Shown here in pieces: positions 10,109 to 23,214 of a stretch of DNA of 44,128 nt. Position numbers and translations under genes: made by a program. The notes beneath the pieces are model-generated. The model had not been told where the DNA came from and searched no databases. It saw nothing but the letters and a program-made list of their open reading frames with translations. The first letter of the stretch is position 1. Each line of letters starts with the position of its first letter. Source of the DNA: Gnetum montanum (Eukaryota > Streptophyta > Gnetopsida > Gnetales > Gnetaceae); NCBI GenBank assembly GCA_015680685.1, contig MNCI01019073.1, positions 67,415 to 111,542 on the forward strand. Reading direction: 5' to 3'.

Positions 10109-13100
10109 TGTAACACCCTAGGCATTTGGCTTAAGCCTAGATGAGGTAAGGACCAATAGCTAGTATAAGTTATGCAATGAAACCATTGGAATATGTAAGT
10201 GGATCGTATAACATAGTGGAAGATCATAACTCACTCCATAAAGGTATGAAATGCACATAACTGAATAAACATGGCATACATGCATCTAAGTAGTACATAT
10301 ATAACATCATCCTTAATCAGTGCCATACCTATAAGCATATTCAATATAAGTACATAGCAAGCTTATAACACAAACTATTTAATCATATTATTGTATATGT
10401 TTAATAGATGTCCTATCATTGTATACATCATCTATAAACATTATACATAAGAGCCAAAGTTCATAGTTAGTCTAGATCTGCATCATCTGCAAATACATCC
10501 ATCTTACATACAAAAATATGTAATAGAAAGCACGTAAACATAGAACCAAGGCCTTAATCACTTTCCTTAGATTTGGCCTCTTAAGCTCCCAACTCCGTTA
10601 CTTTTATTTAAAGGGGATTAGTACATGACTAAATGGGAGTCTTTACACATTTCATGTGGATGTGGAGTATGATGCTATGTTGGAGGTAAGGTGCGAAGAA
10701 ATTAGAGTAGCCTACATCAAGGTTAGTATAGCTCATATCTCAATAATAGCCACATCAATAATATCTCATACATCTAGCACATAGTACATAATTGACTCAT
10801 GCATGTCCCAAATACATGCAACAAAATCACAATTCATAAAACCATTATTACATGTACGAACTCATCACATAATCATGGTAAATATAGACTCCCAATACCA
10901 CTATCATAACATATGAACTCATCACATAATCATAATTAATATAGGCTTTTGTCATCATGTGCTCCAATGAACTACTTCAAATCATGGATAACAGAATATC
11001 TCAACATCTAGTATTCCAAGGATTCATCCATACGTATGCTAAAAATATAATATCATAAAAGACTCTTTTGCAACACACTAAGCTCTAAGGGATGAATAAC
11101 ATATGTTAATGACATATCATTAAAAAGTCCATGCATAATACATACAACTTGAACATAACACATAATGCATAAGACACTTCCCTAGTAATCAATGGTTCAA
11201 GGAATGTTCTACACATATGTATAATACACAAACACATAACACATCTCCCTAAAATCTTCTACTTTAAGGAATCATAATACACAATACAATTGGGGCTTGC
11301 TCATATCAAACATATAATCATCCATACAACATATTACATGGGTCATCTATGCTCCTAAGGTATCATAATCTCACAAGCATAATCATAATCATAGAACTCC
11401 TTGTGGTAATCAGCATATTCCTACTTTGAGTAAATATGATATTATCAATCTAAGTAGCCATAATATAATCAATGCATGTAGGTATTTTATTAGCTTCCAT
11501 TAACATTAATTACTATTGGTGCGAGTGCTTGTTACCTCAATTACAACCCCAAGCCACCAACCTTTTGGAGGGTCAACTTGTACATGTCCATATGCCTCAA
11601 GATCTCCAATTGGTCATAAGCCTAGCACATACCCTCCTACTCTCAGTATGAGGACTAAGAAAAAAGCCTTATTAATGTATCTAGCAAGGGTTTACACTTC
11701 CCCTCTATGGTGCCTCATCATCAACTTGTTCACACCTTCATGTTGGCTCCATGAATTCACATATACACATCACATTAATAACATAACCATAGCACATATA
11801 CATTATCCATACATAAGCATCACATCATCAACATATGTGTCACATGTACTCACATCATATTGATAATGCTCATCTCACATCATATAATAATCTATTAGAC
11901 TAATAAGTAATTGAACTTCCACTGATCCTAAATAATCAATGCTATGCACATTAATTAGATATACTAGTAATCACATGACTTCACAAGTGCATATCAATGT
12001 CAAATGTCATATCAAAAACATCACAGATAAGTCTAGAGTTAATTTTAAATGCATTTACATTTATCCAAGAAACATATCTAACATTTACTTTAGCCATGAT
12101 AGTGGTTATGGCTCATCCTAAAGCTAGTGTTTTACTTGTCATAACCCCAACATGGCTCACATCTAGCTCTCAACACATACAAAAATCTAATTGAGAAGAC
12201 ATTGTGATTGATCATAACTTATACTTAGTAATAAAAAAAGTGAAACTCTATCATGACCCCATCACACTTGATTGTGATTATTCTTAGCTTAACCCCTTTA
12301 CTATAATCCTATAATGATCCACATCCTATAAAAAACCCTAGTGTAATCATGTTACATCTCTGTAAGTTATGTGCACATATAAATATGATGTAATAAAGAA
12401 AACATTGTTAATTACTTGACTTTGGATAACCCAATCAACATATAACGCATACACTATAACCAATGGTCTAGAGATAAGAAACAAGCTGCTATTGTGGAAA
12501 TATTAATGAAAAGATGAAGAATACTAGTTCAATTCATTCATACTATGGCTATCTCATATCAAAGTAACACTTGGTAAAATAGGAATTTGGAAACATCAAA
12601 AAGTATCTACTCATGCCACCAAGAGCCTACAAGGATTTACTATGATACCAAAACATAAAATAGGAGATGATTAATGAAATTGACTTGAATTCTTGTAAAC
12701 CTACTAAAGCATAAAATTTGAAAATCAAAGTATGAAAATGCTCCTAATGAAGTCTTGTATCCTTTAGAACCCAAACCAAATTTCCTTGATCATGCAACAC
12801 CAACTTCCCAATAGCCAAGAATCATGAAAATCAACTAATATTTACTAGAGAATGAAAGAAAAGAAGAAAATAAGATACACAGGATTGAGAATATGAAAGG
12901 CAGAAAATGTATTATGTTTTCATTATATAAATCTATCATATCTATTTTCATTTTCAATTTTCATTTTACAAAGTCTCTCATGAATTTCCCTTGTTCTTGA
13001 ATAATATTGAGGGACCCATGTATCAAAACATACTCATGGGGAATGTAATCCAATTACCATTCAAATCTAACAACATCATAAATTATCCATTACATAACAA

Positions 13101-13501
13101 TAAGACTATATGGACATCATAACCCATGTCAACTAGCCATACCATAAAAACATGCATAACATGCTAAGCATCATGACCTCATAACATGATCAATCAACTA
13201 CACTAATACTATACCCATAATGCATAATCATAGCCCACGGTTAAGAATCATACTTATCTAATATTCAATCTTTCCCTAAAACCCTCACAACCTACTAGCC
13301 ACAAATATCCTACTATGCATCCGCTAAGATTAGTGTGCATAATCATGGTATCATAATCAACTATACATAATATTATAAGATCTTAGTAGTATATCCTTAA
13401 AATAATGAATCTAACTAGGTGATCCCATAATCCCCAAGTAACTCTATGTGCATATCATAGATGTAACATAATATCATGGGGCCCTATAGTAAGGGGTTAT
13501 A
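10109..13501. mobile_element. 3.4-kb TG-starting insertion in the LINE, probable solo long LTR
   Basis: The left end is TGTAACACCCTAG, a common start of plant gypsy LTRs. The right end is GGGGTTATA, a worn inverted match to it. The flanks are GTTCA (10104-10108) and GTCTA (13502-13506), an imperfect 5-bp target duplication. Taking out the insertion plus one 5-mer joins the LINE frame exactly: GCS continues as LFPTFFRIFIDEL. Inside, no gag or pol is seen; the DNA is rich in A and C on the plus strand with CATAATCATAA words and a short 57-bp direct repeat (GAACTCATCACATAATCAT at 10858 and 10915). I therefore favour a solo LTR of a chromovirus-like gypsy element; a non-autonomous unit is the alternative. 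The 115-residue open frame at 11516-11863 looks fortuitous. Confidence 0.6.
10858..10971. repeat. 57-bp direct repeat inside the insertion
   Basis: GAACTCATCACATAATCAT begins at 10858 and again at 10915, followed in both by a related TAAATATAGAC or TTAATATAGGC word. It supports local slippage within the long LTR-like sequence. Confidence 0.55.
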
Positions 13502-13506
13502 GTCTA

Positions 13507-14720
13507 CTTTTTCCAACTTTCTTTCGTATATTTATTGATGAATTGCATGAATGGTTATGCAATGGGTAATATAAGCTATCAAAATTTGATTCCAAGCATT
13601 GAATCTTCTTTTGTATGTAGATGATGTTGTCTTAATCTTCATCATTATAGAACATATGTGAAATATATTGCAAAGTTAAGACATTTATTATCACTCATCT
13701 AGTCTTCAAGTGAATGTGAATAAAAACAAATTGATGATATAGTATATAAGATATACCTATTACAACTTTTATTTTAGAGGTATCAATGTAAAAATACTAG
13801 ATTCTTTTAAATATTTGGGTCGTATTTATATGAATAATTACATGTAAGGGGAGTGCATCAAAGAAATAATAGTAGGAGGTTTTAACACTTTGTATGCTTT
13901 CAAAAGCAAGTGCAAGGACTTAGTACTTTAGGTTCAAAAGGTTAAAAAATAAATTTTCAAGATTATCATTTATCCTACTATATTATATGGGTGTGCTATT
14001 TGGGAACATGGAATCTATGCTAAAGTTTGAAAAGACATTAAAAGCATGTAAAAAAAAATTTCTTCTTGATGAGCTAAAGATGAAAATATCTTATTTTGCA
14101 ATTGTGATTTATTATCTTTAGAATCATAATTCTTGTGTCAATTCATTACATGCACTCATAGCTTGGATATTTTAAGGTAAGATAAATTCTTTAAAGTAGT
14201 TCTAAAACATATATGAGACTATAGTTGGTATTTTCATGGAATGTGGTGGTTGAGAAAATGGAATATCTTTTGGAAGGAAGTATAACAAAATCCTAAGCAT
14301 ATTTACCAACTAGTCAAGTAAAATATTTTAACACAATTAGGGTCTAATGAGAAGGAAAGAAACAACTTTATTTACATCAAATTACATCTAATAAACTAGA
14401 TTCAAAAGCTCACTATCTCTCAACTACTATTCCAATAAAGTATTACTGCCATCAATAAGCTTTTTTTAAGTTCACTTCATTTTAGAATTGAAAGTGGATA
14501 ATAGGTGAGCATACTCGTAAGTTGTGGACATTAGGAATCCTTGAAGATGAGATGCACTTATTTCAGTTTTATGTTGTGAATACCTATTTGAGACAATGTA
14601 AAATGTTATTGCAAAATACTTGAATGATTTATTTTTGTTGCATCCTTTATTGGTTAGTCAATTTGTAGAGTCTTATTTATAGTTTTCATGAAAATGTAAT
14701 ATTTATATAGTAGATTTTAT
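13507..14720 (+). pseudogene. LINE family alpha, copy 2, 3' portion (RT palm to C terminus)
   Basis: Continues the frame cut at 10108. It begins LFPTFFRIFIDELHEWL, then gives LLLYVDDVVLIF near 13610, the RT catalytic box with both Asp present, unlike copy 1. Further on come VNVNKNKLMIYSI near 13710, FKYLGRIYMNN near 13808 and IIYPTILYGCAIWEHG near 13966, the usual post-RT order of this LINE family. The end is vague; the last frame with family resemblance (YLNDLF) is near 14620, and the non-coding tail is placed at about 14720. Numerous stops throughout. Confidence 0.8.
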
Positions 14721-17380
14721 GAATCTTTGAAAGCAATAGATGGTAATACCAATCTAAAAGTGGTGGCCAACATATTTTCCACATACATGGGTTGGCTATG
14801 ATAGCTTTACTTGTTCATAGGGTAGATGGAGTTGACCCTTAATGGCATGGCATAACCTACTTAGTTATTTCTTACATAGTATAGAAAAAAAATTTAGTAA
14901 AAAAGTAGTAAGAATATAATTTTCCACTTCATACTTTCTTTTTTCTTAAATTATATTTCTAGGTGATCACTAGCCCCTAAAACATATTAATCATAAGTAA
15001 AAAAATTTGAAAGTACAACACATGCTTAATCATTATGTAGAAACCTCAAAACAACATGGAATTTTAGATATGTCTACTAAGGTGAATAATCTTACAATCA
15101 ATGCTTCAAAAAAATCAAAGATGACAACTAATTATTATTAGGATGAACAATTCCATTCCTAACAACATTTATATCATTGTCAATATTTATGTTCAAACTT
15201 AAAATAATAAAAGGATTCAATGTAGCAATGAAAAGCTTTGAATAAATACTACCTTTTGGAAGAGAGAAAAATGCAAAAGTAAATTTTAGTACATAATGCC
15301 TATCATGATTGATCTTACGTTGAGTTTATCTGGAATTTTCTAAATTCCACTTTTTAACAAAACATTTCATATTTGGGTAGATGATCATCTTCTTACATAT
15401 TTTTCTTACATGCTATGTATATGGACAAATTAATTCTTTCTATAGTAAAAGTAAAATTATTTATAGAAGCTTTTATCTTCTCTAGTTTATTTATTTCTAT
15501 TTGATCATTCTTATCATTGACATTATCTTGATTATTTACTTTCTAAGCTTTATATTTTTTTTCTATTCTTATCTTCAATATGTTTTTTCTTTTCATGAAC
15601 ATCTTTTTCTCTTGAACAAAAAAGAAAAACATTAGCAAAATGTCCTTCATAATGAAAAAAATTATAAGAATTAGGAAGCTTATACTATGTAATTAGTTGA
15701 ATGTAAGTCTTTTTTATTTGCTTGTAATACCAATTTCTTTTTATGGTTAAGATTATTGATTCAATAAAAAATGTCTATGAGAACTGAATGGTGTAGAGAT
15801 AGTTTCTATATGCTTAATGAGATCGAGAAGATTAACTAGGTTGAAAAATTATGAAACTTTAGAATATTCTTCATATTGAAGATTAAAATTAAGAGTCCAC
15901 TTACAAATGATTAAAACTGCATGCTTATATATAAAAGATCTTATATCTAGGACACACTGCACCATTGAAACATTACCTAGCTCAACAAGTAGAAAAAAAA
16001 ATGAAAATAATACCTATCTTGAATGACTTGAATGTTATGTTTTTGTATCAAATCATTTAATTGCAAATCAAAACTTTGATTATGAGATAAGTAACCTAAC
16101 ATTTAAATGAATAGATATTATGATGTAAGATCAACTACCAATAACTTATACATCATCAAAGAGAACAAAATCAAGCATCTTAGTTACATCATCATCACTA
16201 GAAGAAGACTTCACAAATTATTTTCTTTAATATCCCTCTTATTATCACCTCTAAGTTCTAAAGGCAATCAAGATCATGAAAACTACATAAAACAAAGAAA
16301 TTATTTAGTTTCCCTATTATTATATCAAATTTTTTGAAAAGGAAGACTGGATAGTACATGCCCATTCAACACATGAATGTAGTGATGCTAGAATCTAATA
16401 TCTTTTTCAAACATGTATTATCATTCAAAGGTGATGAATCCTATTCCTTGAAATTAGATGATATTATGGAACATAATGAAAAATGATCACATGAAAGTAT
16501 TGATGAAAATTTTAGCAAAAACAATTAAATAATTAAATAGTTATAGTGAAATCAATATTTTGCTTTGCAATGTGGTAAAGAAGCTCAGAGCATATACATA
16601 TCACAGTCAAAGGAACATGCATCCATGATGTAATATATATGCATCATGGTCAAAGGCATAATGAGAATACACCATAGATGCTACACACAAACCATATCAT
16701 AGTTACTATAATGGCCTAATGAAGATGCATGTTCCCTTATCCTTCAATGCTATGCTAAGGAATAATTTATTAAAAAATCTCACAATGCTGATGCTTATGT
16801 ATAATAGAGGTTTTATTCTGTACAACTGTGATGCAAGTACTACAACTAATTAAAAAATCATTAAGAATTTTTAATGCTTTAAGTATGTTTTTTTAATGGA
16901 AACTCACAATCACATTATCTATGCATGGAAGATGTCTTTTAACCTTCACCAATTTTTTTAAATTATTAAAACTAGATTACTTTATCTATGTTTGGAATAT
17001 ATCCCTAAGTCTCTAATCTAGGATAAGGTGTTGGTATGGGGCTTTGAACTCTCAATCACATGTTATAGTTTTTGGGTTATGGCATGGCTAATATCTAATT
17101 CTCTTTGTCATATGCATTATTTTTGGTAATGGCTATGGTATCACTGTTAATTTTAAATAACATGACAATCAAATGAACATTTCCACCTTTGCATACAGTA
17201 GCAACTAGTTTAAAACTATATACAAATGAACTTAACTAGTCAGAAACTTTAAATTTAAATTGTTTACAATTATGTCAACTCAAAATAATTTAAATCATGA
17301 AATTATTTTTCTAAAAAAGTTTCTGCTAGATCCCTAGGGCCAAATTATTTAAATTGTTTAAATTTTTACCCACCATCAAA
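14720..17380. other. Unassigned AT-rich stretch
   Basis: No element could be named. Short open frames here (for example 16107-16337 plus) lack any recognisable motif. On the minus strand around 15610-15680 the text YNFFHYEGHFANVFLFCSR looks like a worn CCHC zinc knuckle, so an eroded minus-strand Gag may be buried here, but flanking text does not confirm it. Confidence 0.4.
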
Positions 17381-20221
17381 AACTTTCATGTTTGGCACCT
17401 CTTCTAAAATAGTTTCAAAGCCTTCCTCCTCATTTGATTCTTCTAAGTCACAAGTATCCTAATCTAGTTCTCTCATAAAGTTTTCTTTGAGAGCACAAGT
17501 CACCCCTTTAAAGTGATTCAAGGATTTGATATTAAGTGACAAGTTTGTGAAGGGGGTGGAAGGAAAAGAGCTAAAGCTTCCTCCACTACAAATTTTCCTA
17601 TTTCTTCTCCCCCATGGACAACCTTACTCTACCTATTACAACAAGTAAATCCTTTGATATTCTTTCACACTCAATGGAAGTTGATACTTTGAACCCAAAA
17701 TCTTCTGATGTCATTTCATTAAAAGCACCCTCTACTTCCTAATGAATCTCTCATCTTAGAATGTCTGAGGTCTAACTAATAAACTTCAATGTAAATGCGT
17801 AAGCAGCTTTCCCTCTAATTTAAATATAGCTTTTGATTTTGTTCTTCTTCAAGAAATTAAGATTTTAGCTAACCATTTATCTCTTTCAGCTCATTGGTTT
17901 CTCCCCCACTCTTTAATTCTTTCTACTTCCCATGTGTATGGAAAAGGTAGAGTTGCCATTCTCTTGTCAACTTATTCAAAAGAAAAAATCATTCAATGTG
18001 GTTTCAATTCTAGCCATAGAGTTTTTTGGGTTATCATCTCCTTCTCACAAGGACCCTTTAGTGTCTGTTCAATTTATGCCCCTAATGAATCTATAGGATG
18101 GGCCCATTTGTGGCAAGGACTAGTCCATTCTCTTCCTTCTATTCCTTGAATTTTCGGTGGTGATTTTAATATGGCAAAATTCGGGAGGAGTTTTTTCTCA
18201 ATTTCCTAATTGTGAGTATCAGTCATGGTCAAATTTCTAGAAGGGATTCTATCTTTCTGATGGCATTAAGGCTACTACTAGTGGTCCTCTTCAAAGATTC
18301 ACTTGGAGTAATCTTCAACTTAGACAAGCTGCTCACATATATAGTTGATTAGATAAATTTTATTTTTCCACTCTTTCTTTCTAGTAGGTATCTTTTGCTA
18401 CTATTGTTCATCAACACGCAGCCTTATCCGACCATTACCCCATCACTATATCTATGTAGATCCATGATAGTCACTGTAGGCATAATTTCCATATTTTTTT
18501 ACTACACTAAATATTTCTCTTCTCCTCCCACTCAACAACTTCTCTCAAAACTTTGGAATGCAAAACCTAGGCCCTTAGGTCAAGTGGGCTAGATCCAATG
18601 GTGGCATCATGCTACTAGTACAGTATGTAATTTAGCCTGCTATTATGGTAAGGAAGTGGCCTCTCATGCTAGACAAGAGTATAACAACATCTAATCCACT
18701 ATTAATCACCTTACTACAATTTTAGCTCAAAATCCCTTCAATGCTCAAGTTCATGGGGAGTTAGCTAAAGTTTGCTCAACCTTCCAACATTGGGACGTCT
18801 ACAAGGCACAAAGTTTCTTACTAAAGAGCAAAATTACTTGGTTAAATATTCAAGATGAACATTGCAAGAAATTTTTCAAGTATCTTAATAGCTCTTCCCC
18901 TTTGTGTTCTTTAGATAAACTTTCTAATGAAAGTACCACTATCATTAACCACAATAGTCTCCTTTCATATCTAAAGGAGCATTTCGAGGCCTAGTTTACC
19001 ACTACCCCTATGGATCTCTCACCATTTGAGGCTACCACTCTTAATTACCTTAGGTTAGTTAATTCTACCATGTTGTAAACTTTAGAAGCTGATATTACCC
19101 AAGTTGAGCTTCAACAGGCTTGTTTTAAACTGAGCCCTAAGAAGGCCCCTAGTTATGATGGATTTCCTACTAAATTTTTTCAAAATCATTGGGATCTAGC
19201 AAGTAATGATCTCTTCCAAGTTATTAGAGAGGCTACCCTTGCTAGTTCTCTTGGGCCAAATTTAAATCAAGGGATCATTTGTCTTCTTCCTAAGTCGAGG
19301 GATCCTACTTGTATCTCCAATTACTTGTAATGTCGTTTACAAAATTGGGGCCAAGTGCCTAAACTTACATTTGAAGAAAATTCTTTATCATATTATATCT
19401 TCCCCTAGAAAATAGGATTTATTCTTGGGACATACATTTTAAATAATGTGGTTGTTGCTTGGGAAGGTCTTCAATGGGTAGAGGACGATGGTCAAGAGAT
19501 CCTCTTGATGAATCTACATTATGCTAAAGCCTATGACTATATTAAGTGGGACTTTATTATCTAGATAATGACTAAACTAGATTTTGGTCCTAAGTTTCTT
19601 CATATGGTGAAATGTTTATTCTCTTATGCTAATACAAGAATTACTACTACCTTTGGTATCACTTCTTCCTTCTCTATTCATAGGTATGTCAGGAAAGGTT
19701 GTCCTCTTGCCCCTGACCTCTTCATTATTCCTATTGACTTCTTCTGTAATCAATTAAACTTTGATATTCAAAAAATAACCTCTCTAGGGTTTATCTCGCT
19801 TCCCCTTAATATTAACTTCTTAATATTCATTTCACTGATGACTCCTTTTTCCTCATTCAAAACATTATTACTAATGTATAGTGACTCTTATCTTGGGTGG
19901 AGTAATATTTCTCTCTCCATCTCTACTATTAATTTGAGCAAATCATCTTTTTATAGTTTCAATAATAAGTACATTAATTTGCCTAAGTATTATTGAAAGC
20001 TTATTTAGGACCAAGATATCATTAAGATTTTGGGTATTCCCTTCCATTTTTGAGGTCCTACTTCAATCCTCTGGGAGCAAGTAATTTCTTGGATTCAAAG
20101 AAAATTTGAAAAATGAAAGACTAAATCCCTCATCCTTGTAGGTAAGTACCTTGTCTATAAATATATTTGTGCTTCTACTCATGTGTATTATTACTCATGC
20201 TAGGCTCCCTTCCATGCTACC
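17380..20221 (+). mobile_element. LINE family beta, copy 1, 5' portion
   Basis: A second, distinct plant LINE of L1-like type on the plus strand. About 17380-17730 may be the end of ORF1 (an open Ser/Thr-rich piece from 17622), weakly supported. ORF2 begins near 17750 and runs to 20221, where element A interrupts it just after CCATGCTACC. The 3' portion appears beyond element A at about 28490. The segment 18845-20221 has a diverged second copy at 40635-42013. Confidence 0.82.
17750..20221 (+). pseudogene. LINE beta-1 ORF2: endonuclease and reverse transcriptase
   Basis: Endonuclease: N-V-stop-G-L-T-N-K at 17760, where TGA stands in place of the usual Arg (a CGA to TGA change, typical of methylated CpG decay). 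Then FVLLQEIK (catalytic Glu codon 17853-17855), YGKGRVAILL near 17938, VCSIYAPNES near 18063, GGDFNMAK (Asp 18161-18163) and LSDHYPITI (18424-18450). The key endonuclease residues are thus still readable. RT: KKAPSYDGFPTKFF near 19141, GIICLLPK near 19273, and AKAYDYIKWDF near 19523. The motif A Asp is replaced by His (CAT, 19517-19519). Then YVRKGCPLAPDLF near 19684 and HFTDDSFFLIQ near 19828 in a shifted frame, with both catalytic Asp present. Stops include TAA 19076, TAA 19328 and TAG 19562. Confidence 0.88.
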
Positions 20222-21039
20222 TGATAAGTCATGTTTTGTTAGGGCTCTAATATCAGAGCTGTGTTATCAAGTATTCAATATTGGGGCACAAAATCTAATG
20301 TAGGGGATCCAATATTACCTCATTCATGCTAGCCTATAAATACAACACTTGGATGCATGGTTTGGATATAGATTTTAGAAATAGAAATAGAAAATTTTTG
20401 TTAGTTTGTTTCTAGTGTATGCTCGTAGTATGATATTAAGTGATTATACAACATACTTATTCAAGTGTGACATACTTGGACATATGCAATGTCCACTTAG
20501 CTTTATTATTGTTAATTACCTAAATGCTTACTATTTTCCTTAGTTAATGTTTATCATTTATTATTTTTTATTGGTTCTATCATTAAGCGGAATAAGTACG
20601 ACTAATCACAAGTGCTTAAGTATAATTACTTGGTAACCCAATAGTGTTATCATTTGATACACCTAGTAATGGTATGCTTGGTAATCCCAACGGTAGTAGT
20701 ATGAAGTCCAAGGCATGTATGGAAGTTTAGGAATGGATACTCATCATATGTAGGCAAGTTTAGACTTTAATTTCCATTCTTAATTAGTTAGATAATTGAT
20801 TTCTTTATTATTGTTAAGAGTAGCATAAGGCTGAAACAACATCAAGAATCATATGCCTCACTTTGGACTAAACCATATGTGACAAAGCTACCACTAGTCC
20901 AAGTGGGAAGATAGTGAACTACAATCAAGACATAATGATCTATATGTCACAGCTAGTCCCATCCATGAAATTTGACCAAATCATGTGTGAACACTTTTGA
21001 TTCATATGGTTGGGCATAAGGGGTACCTGCTACTTGTCA
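20222..21039 (+). mobile_element. 5' LTR of element A (818 bp)
   Basis: Starts TGATAAGTCATG immediately after the LINE sequence and ends TTGTCA before the primer site. It carries a TATA box at 20335 and the word pair CAATATTGGGGCAC and GGGGATCCAATATT ahead of it. Related copies are the 3' LTR at 27623 and a third at 42014. The 3' LTR has an extra block near 27895-27940 that this copy lacks. Confidence 0.85.
20335..20342 (+). promoter_or_regulatory. TATA box of the element A 5' LTR
   Basis: TATAAATA about 113 bp into the LTR, preceded by CATGCTAGCC and followed by CAACACTTGG. The same context is kept in the 3' LTR (27736) and in the duplicated copy (42127), which supports it as the U3/R promoter. 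Confidence 0.65.
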
Positions 21040-21062
21040 TTGGCATCATTACCAAGGATGGT
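21040..21062 (+). promoter_or_regulatory. Primer-binding site of element A
   Basis: TTGGCATCATTACCAAGGATGG follows the LTR end. The duplicated copy at 42813 reads TTGGCATTGTTGCCAGGG. Both are worn versions of TGGCGCCGTTGCCGGGGA, the site usual in Athila-type gypsy elements. Confidence 0.65.
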
Positions 21063-21169
21063 GCTAGCTATCTAGATTAGTTATATTATACACAATCATT
21101 GTAAACACATTAACAATTTATCTTTCAAAAAATATTATGTCACACACATCATTAACTAACAACAATGTT

Positions 21170-22345
21170 TCTTTCACATGGAAGCAATAATGCATAGTAT
21201 GAAGAGAACATTCATTAGAGAACTAATGCGATATATATTGAAGAAAATTGGAGTGACCAACCTCATGTAGGGATTTCATATGTTCATGACCACCCTAACT
21301 ACACTCAAGAACTACATTCACCTAAGGCAAAAACTCCTAGAGGAGATGGAGTAAGTCCTAGATTGGGGAGGGTCTCAAGGCCTATGACCTCTTCATAACC
21401 TAGAAAAAATAAATTAAGGGATCATGGGAAGAACTATAGAAGTCATGGCAATTCTCCCTGTTGCTCATCTTCCTCTTCCTCGTCAACATCTAGTTCTAAT
21501 AAAGATGAACATAGGTATAGACATAAAGCTCTACTATGGGATTGAAAGAAGGATATAAATCAACACCAAAGGAAAAATCAAATACATTAAAATGAACATA
21601 GGCAAGATCATCACAATCAAATAAATAGAAATAGAAATTTTCACTACGACATGCCTAATGTTGGTGAACCCTTGTTGGCCACTAAAGAGCATGATGTAGA
21701 TTATAGATGTAGTTAAAATACCTCACAGGCATTGAAAGGAAAGTCGCATCAAAAGGCTTAATATGAATAACATTCCTAAATTCATGAAAGGCTATAATTA
21801 TGATCCACAACATCATGTACTAGTATTCCATGATGCTTGCATCTTATAGAACATTGAAAGTGGATGGAAAAAGCTTAAGCTCTTTCCTAAGACCCTAATA
21901 GATAAATCCAAAGTGTGGTATAGATTTTTGAAATCAAATTCAATCCACCAAACCTAGGTCACCCACATGACAGGTGAGAATACTCACAACTATACTACAA
22001 CGGCCAATAACACAAGAAGGTTTAGCACCACAACATCAACAAAAGAATGTCACTTGTGCTCTAAACATACATAGGAATGACAATGAGAGTATATTTCTAC
22101 CACAATCTTTGAAACACCCTTTCTTTAGGATGGTTCCCATGCATAAGAACAACACTTGTGGACCTAATAACTCATCCAAACTAGCACAATGCCAATCAAG
22201 TGCAACATCCTTTCTTTCACAATCAGTGTTCTCCAATCATACACAAAGGCCAACATCCATTGTAACTCCAACACCTGATAGAAATGATGAATCTAGCACT
22301 ATGGAGAGACAAAAGAATCCATGCATAACTAATCCTGATAAATAG
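21170..22345 (+). pseudogene. Element A Gag relic
   Basis: The N-terminal part (about 21240-21640) is basic and Ser-rich: PHVGISYVHDHPNYTQEL, RKNKLRDHGKNYRSHG, then a run of Ser followed by NKDEHRYRHKALLWD and Arg/Asn/His-rich text, as in RNA-binding gypsy Gag regions. The Gag core follows at about 21775-21960: IPKFMKGYNYDPQHHV, then LKLFPKTLIDKSKVWYRFLK and SNSIHQT, matching the retrotransposon Gag pattern LKLFP-L-KA-WY-L-SI. Several stops and a frame change separate these parts. A downstream open frame (21974-22345) is Thr/Asn/Pro-rich with no clear domain. The same region recurs in the duplicated block at 43000-43842. Confidence 0.75.
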
Positions 22346-23092
22346 TACAATCACAAGCCAAATATTCACAAAGTTAACATAACTCCTATTCTAACCCACC
22401 ATACATTTCACAACCAAGTGTGTGAGCAACAACCCATCTACACAGCTACCACTAATTCAAAAGACACCTAGTGGCTTGAAAATGAAGATATAACATTATT
22501 TCACAAATGCATGGAGCTTGTCTACCCACTTATTAATTCTTGTCATGGCCAAAAGCTTAGTCATGGGGAAGATGCCCAATCCTAAAATCAAGAATTAATG
22601 AGTGTTTTCCATCTTTTTATTTTATAATTTTTGATCATTTTCTCATATCTTGATACAAAGTTTTCCCATTATTTTTAGCTTTTTCCATACTTTATTTTCA
22701 TTTCCTTTGTTAATAATCTCATTTGTGAATAAAATGAAAAGATGTAGCCTAATGAGGTGAGGTTTTATCTATGTTGTCAAAGTCATGAGGGATAGATTAT
22801 TTGGATAGTGAGGCCACGCCATCCATTCATCTATCCCATTAATAAGATGTTCTTACCATGGTTATGATGATAGTCTTTTTCCATCATCGAACTAAGAATA
22901 GCCCATAATAATTGTGCCTAGACAGAAAAGTGAGGAACCAAGTGGAATGTGAAGGGTATGACATCAAGGAAACTTGTAGAATCTCTTTGACCACTTCTAT
23001 ATGTTCTATCATGTTGTTAAGATTGTAATTATATCCTTGTAGATCTAACAAAAAATGGAAGTAAGAGTAAAATAAGTGTTGTCTTACCATGT

Positions 23093-23214
23093 CACTAGAA
23101 AGACATGTTACCCGTGCCTGAATGTAGTCCTCTAGTAAGCTTAACACAGATAAAAATAAAACAAAAAAGCACAAAATAAATTTCTGAGGATTCCACTAGA
23201 AAGACATGTTACCC
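23093..23214 (+). repeat. Conserved spacer motif, two copies
   Basis: ACTAGAAAGACATGTTACCC occurs at 23094-23113 and 23195-23214, 101 bp apart, and once more in the matching spacer of element C at 35835-35854, where it is again followed by C(G/A)TGCCT in two of the three copies. Exact retention over 20 bases amid heavily eroded sequence stands out. Function unknown. Confidence 0.75.

Noticed and set aside
11516-11863. 115-codon open frame inside the 3.4-kb insertion
   Set aside because: No motif, biased Ser/Thr/His composition from CA-rich DNA, and it lies within what looks like non-coding LTR.
15605-15685. Minus-strand zinc-knuckle-like text (FHYEGHFANV)
   Set aside because: All Cys positions would have to be mutated and the flanks give no Gag domain, so not reported as a gene.
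22884-23174. 96-codon minus-strand frame in the element A spacer
   Set aside because: No recognisable domain, and it covers the conserved spacer motif, which is better read as non-coding.
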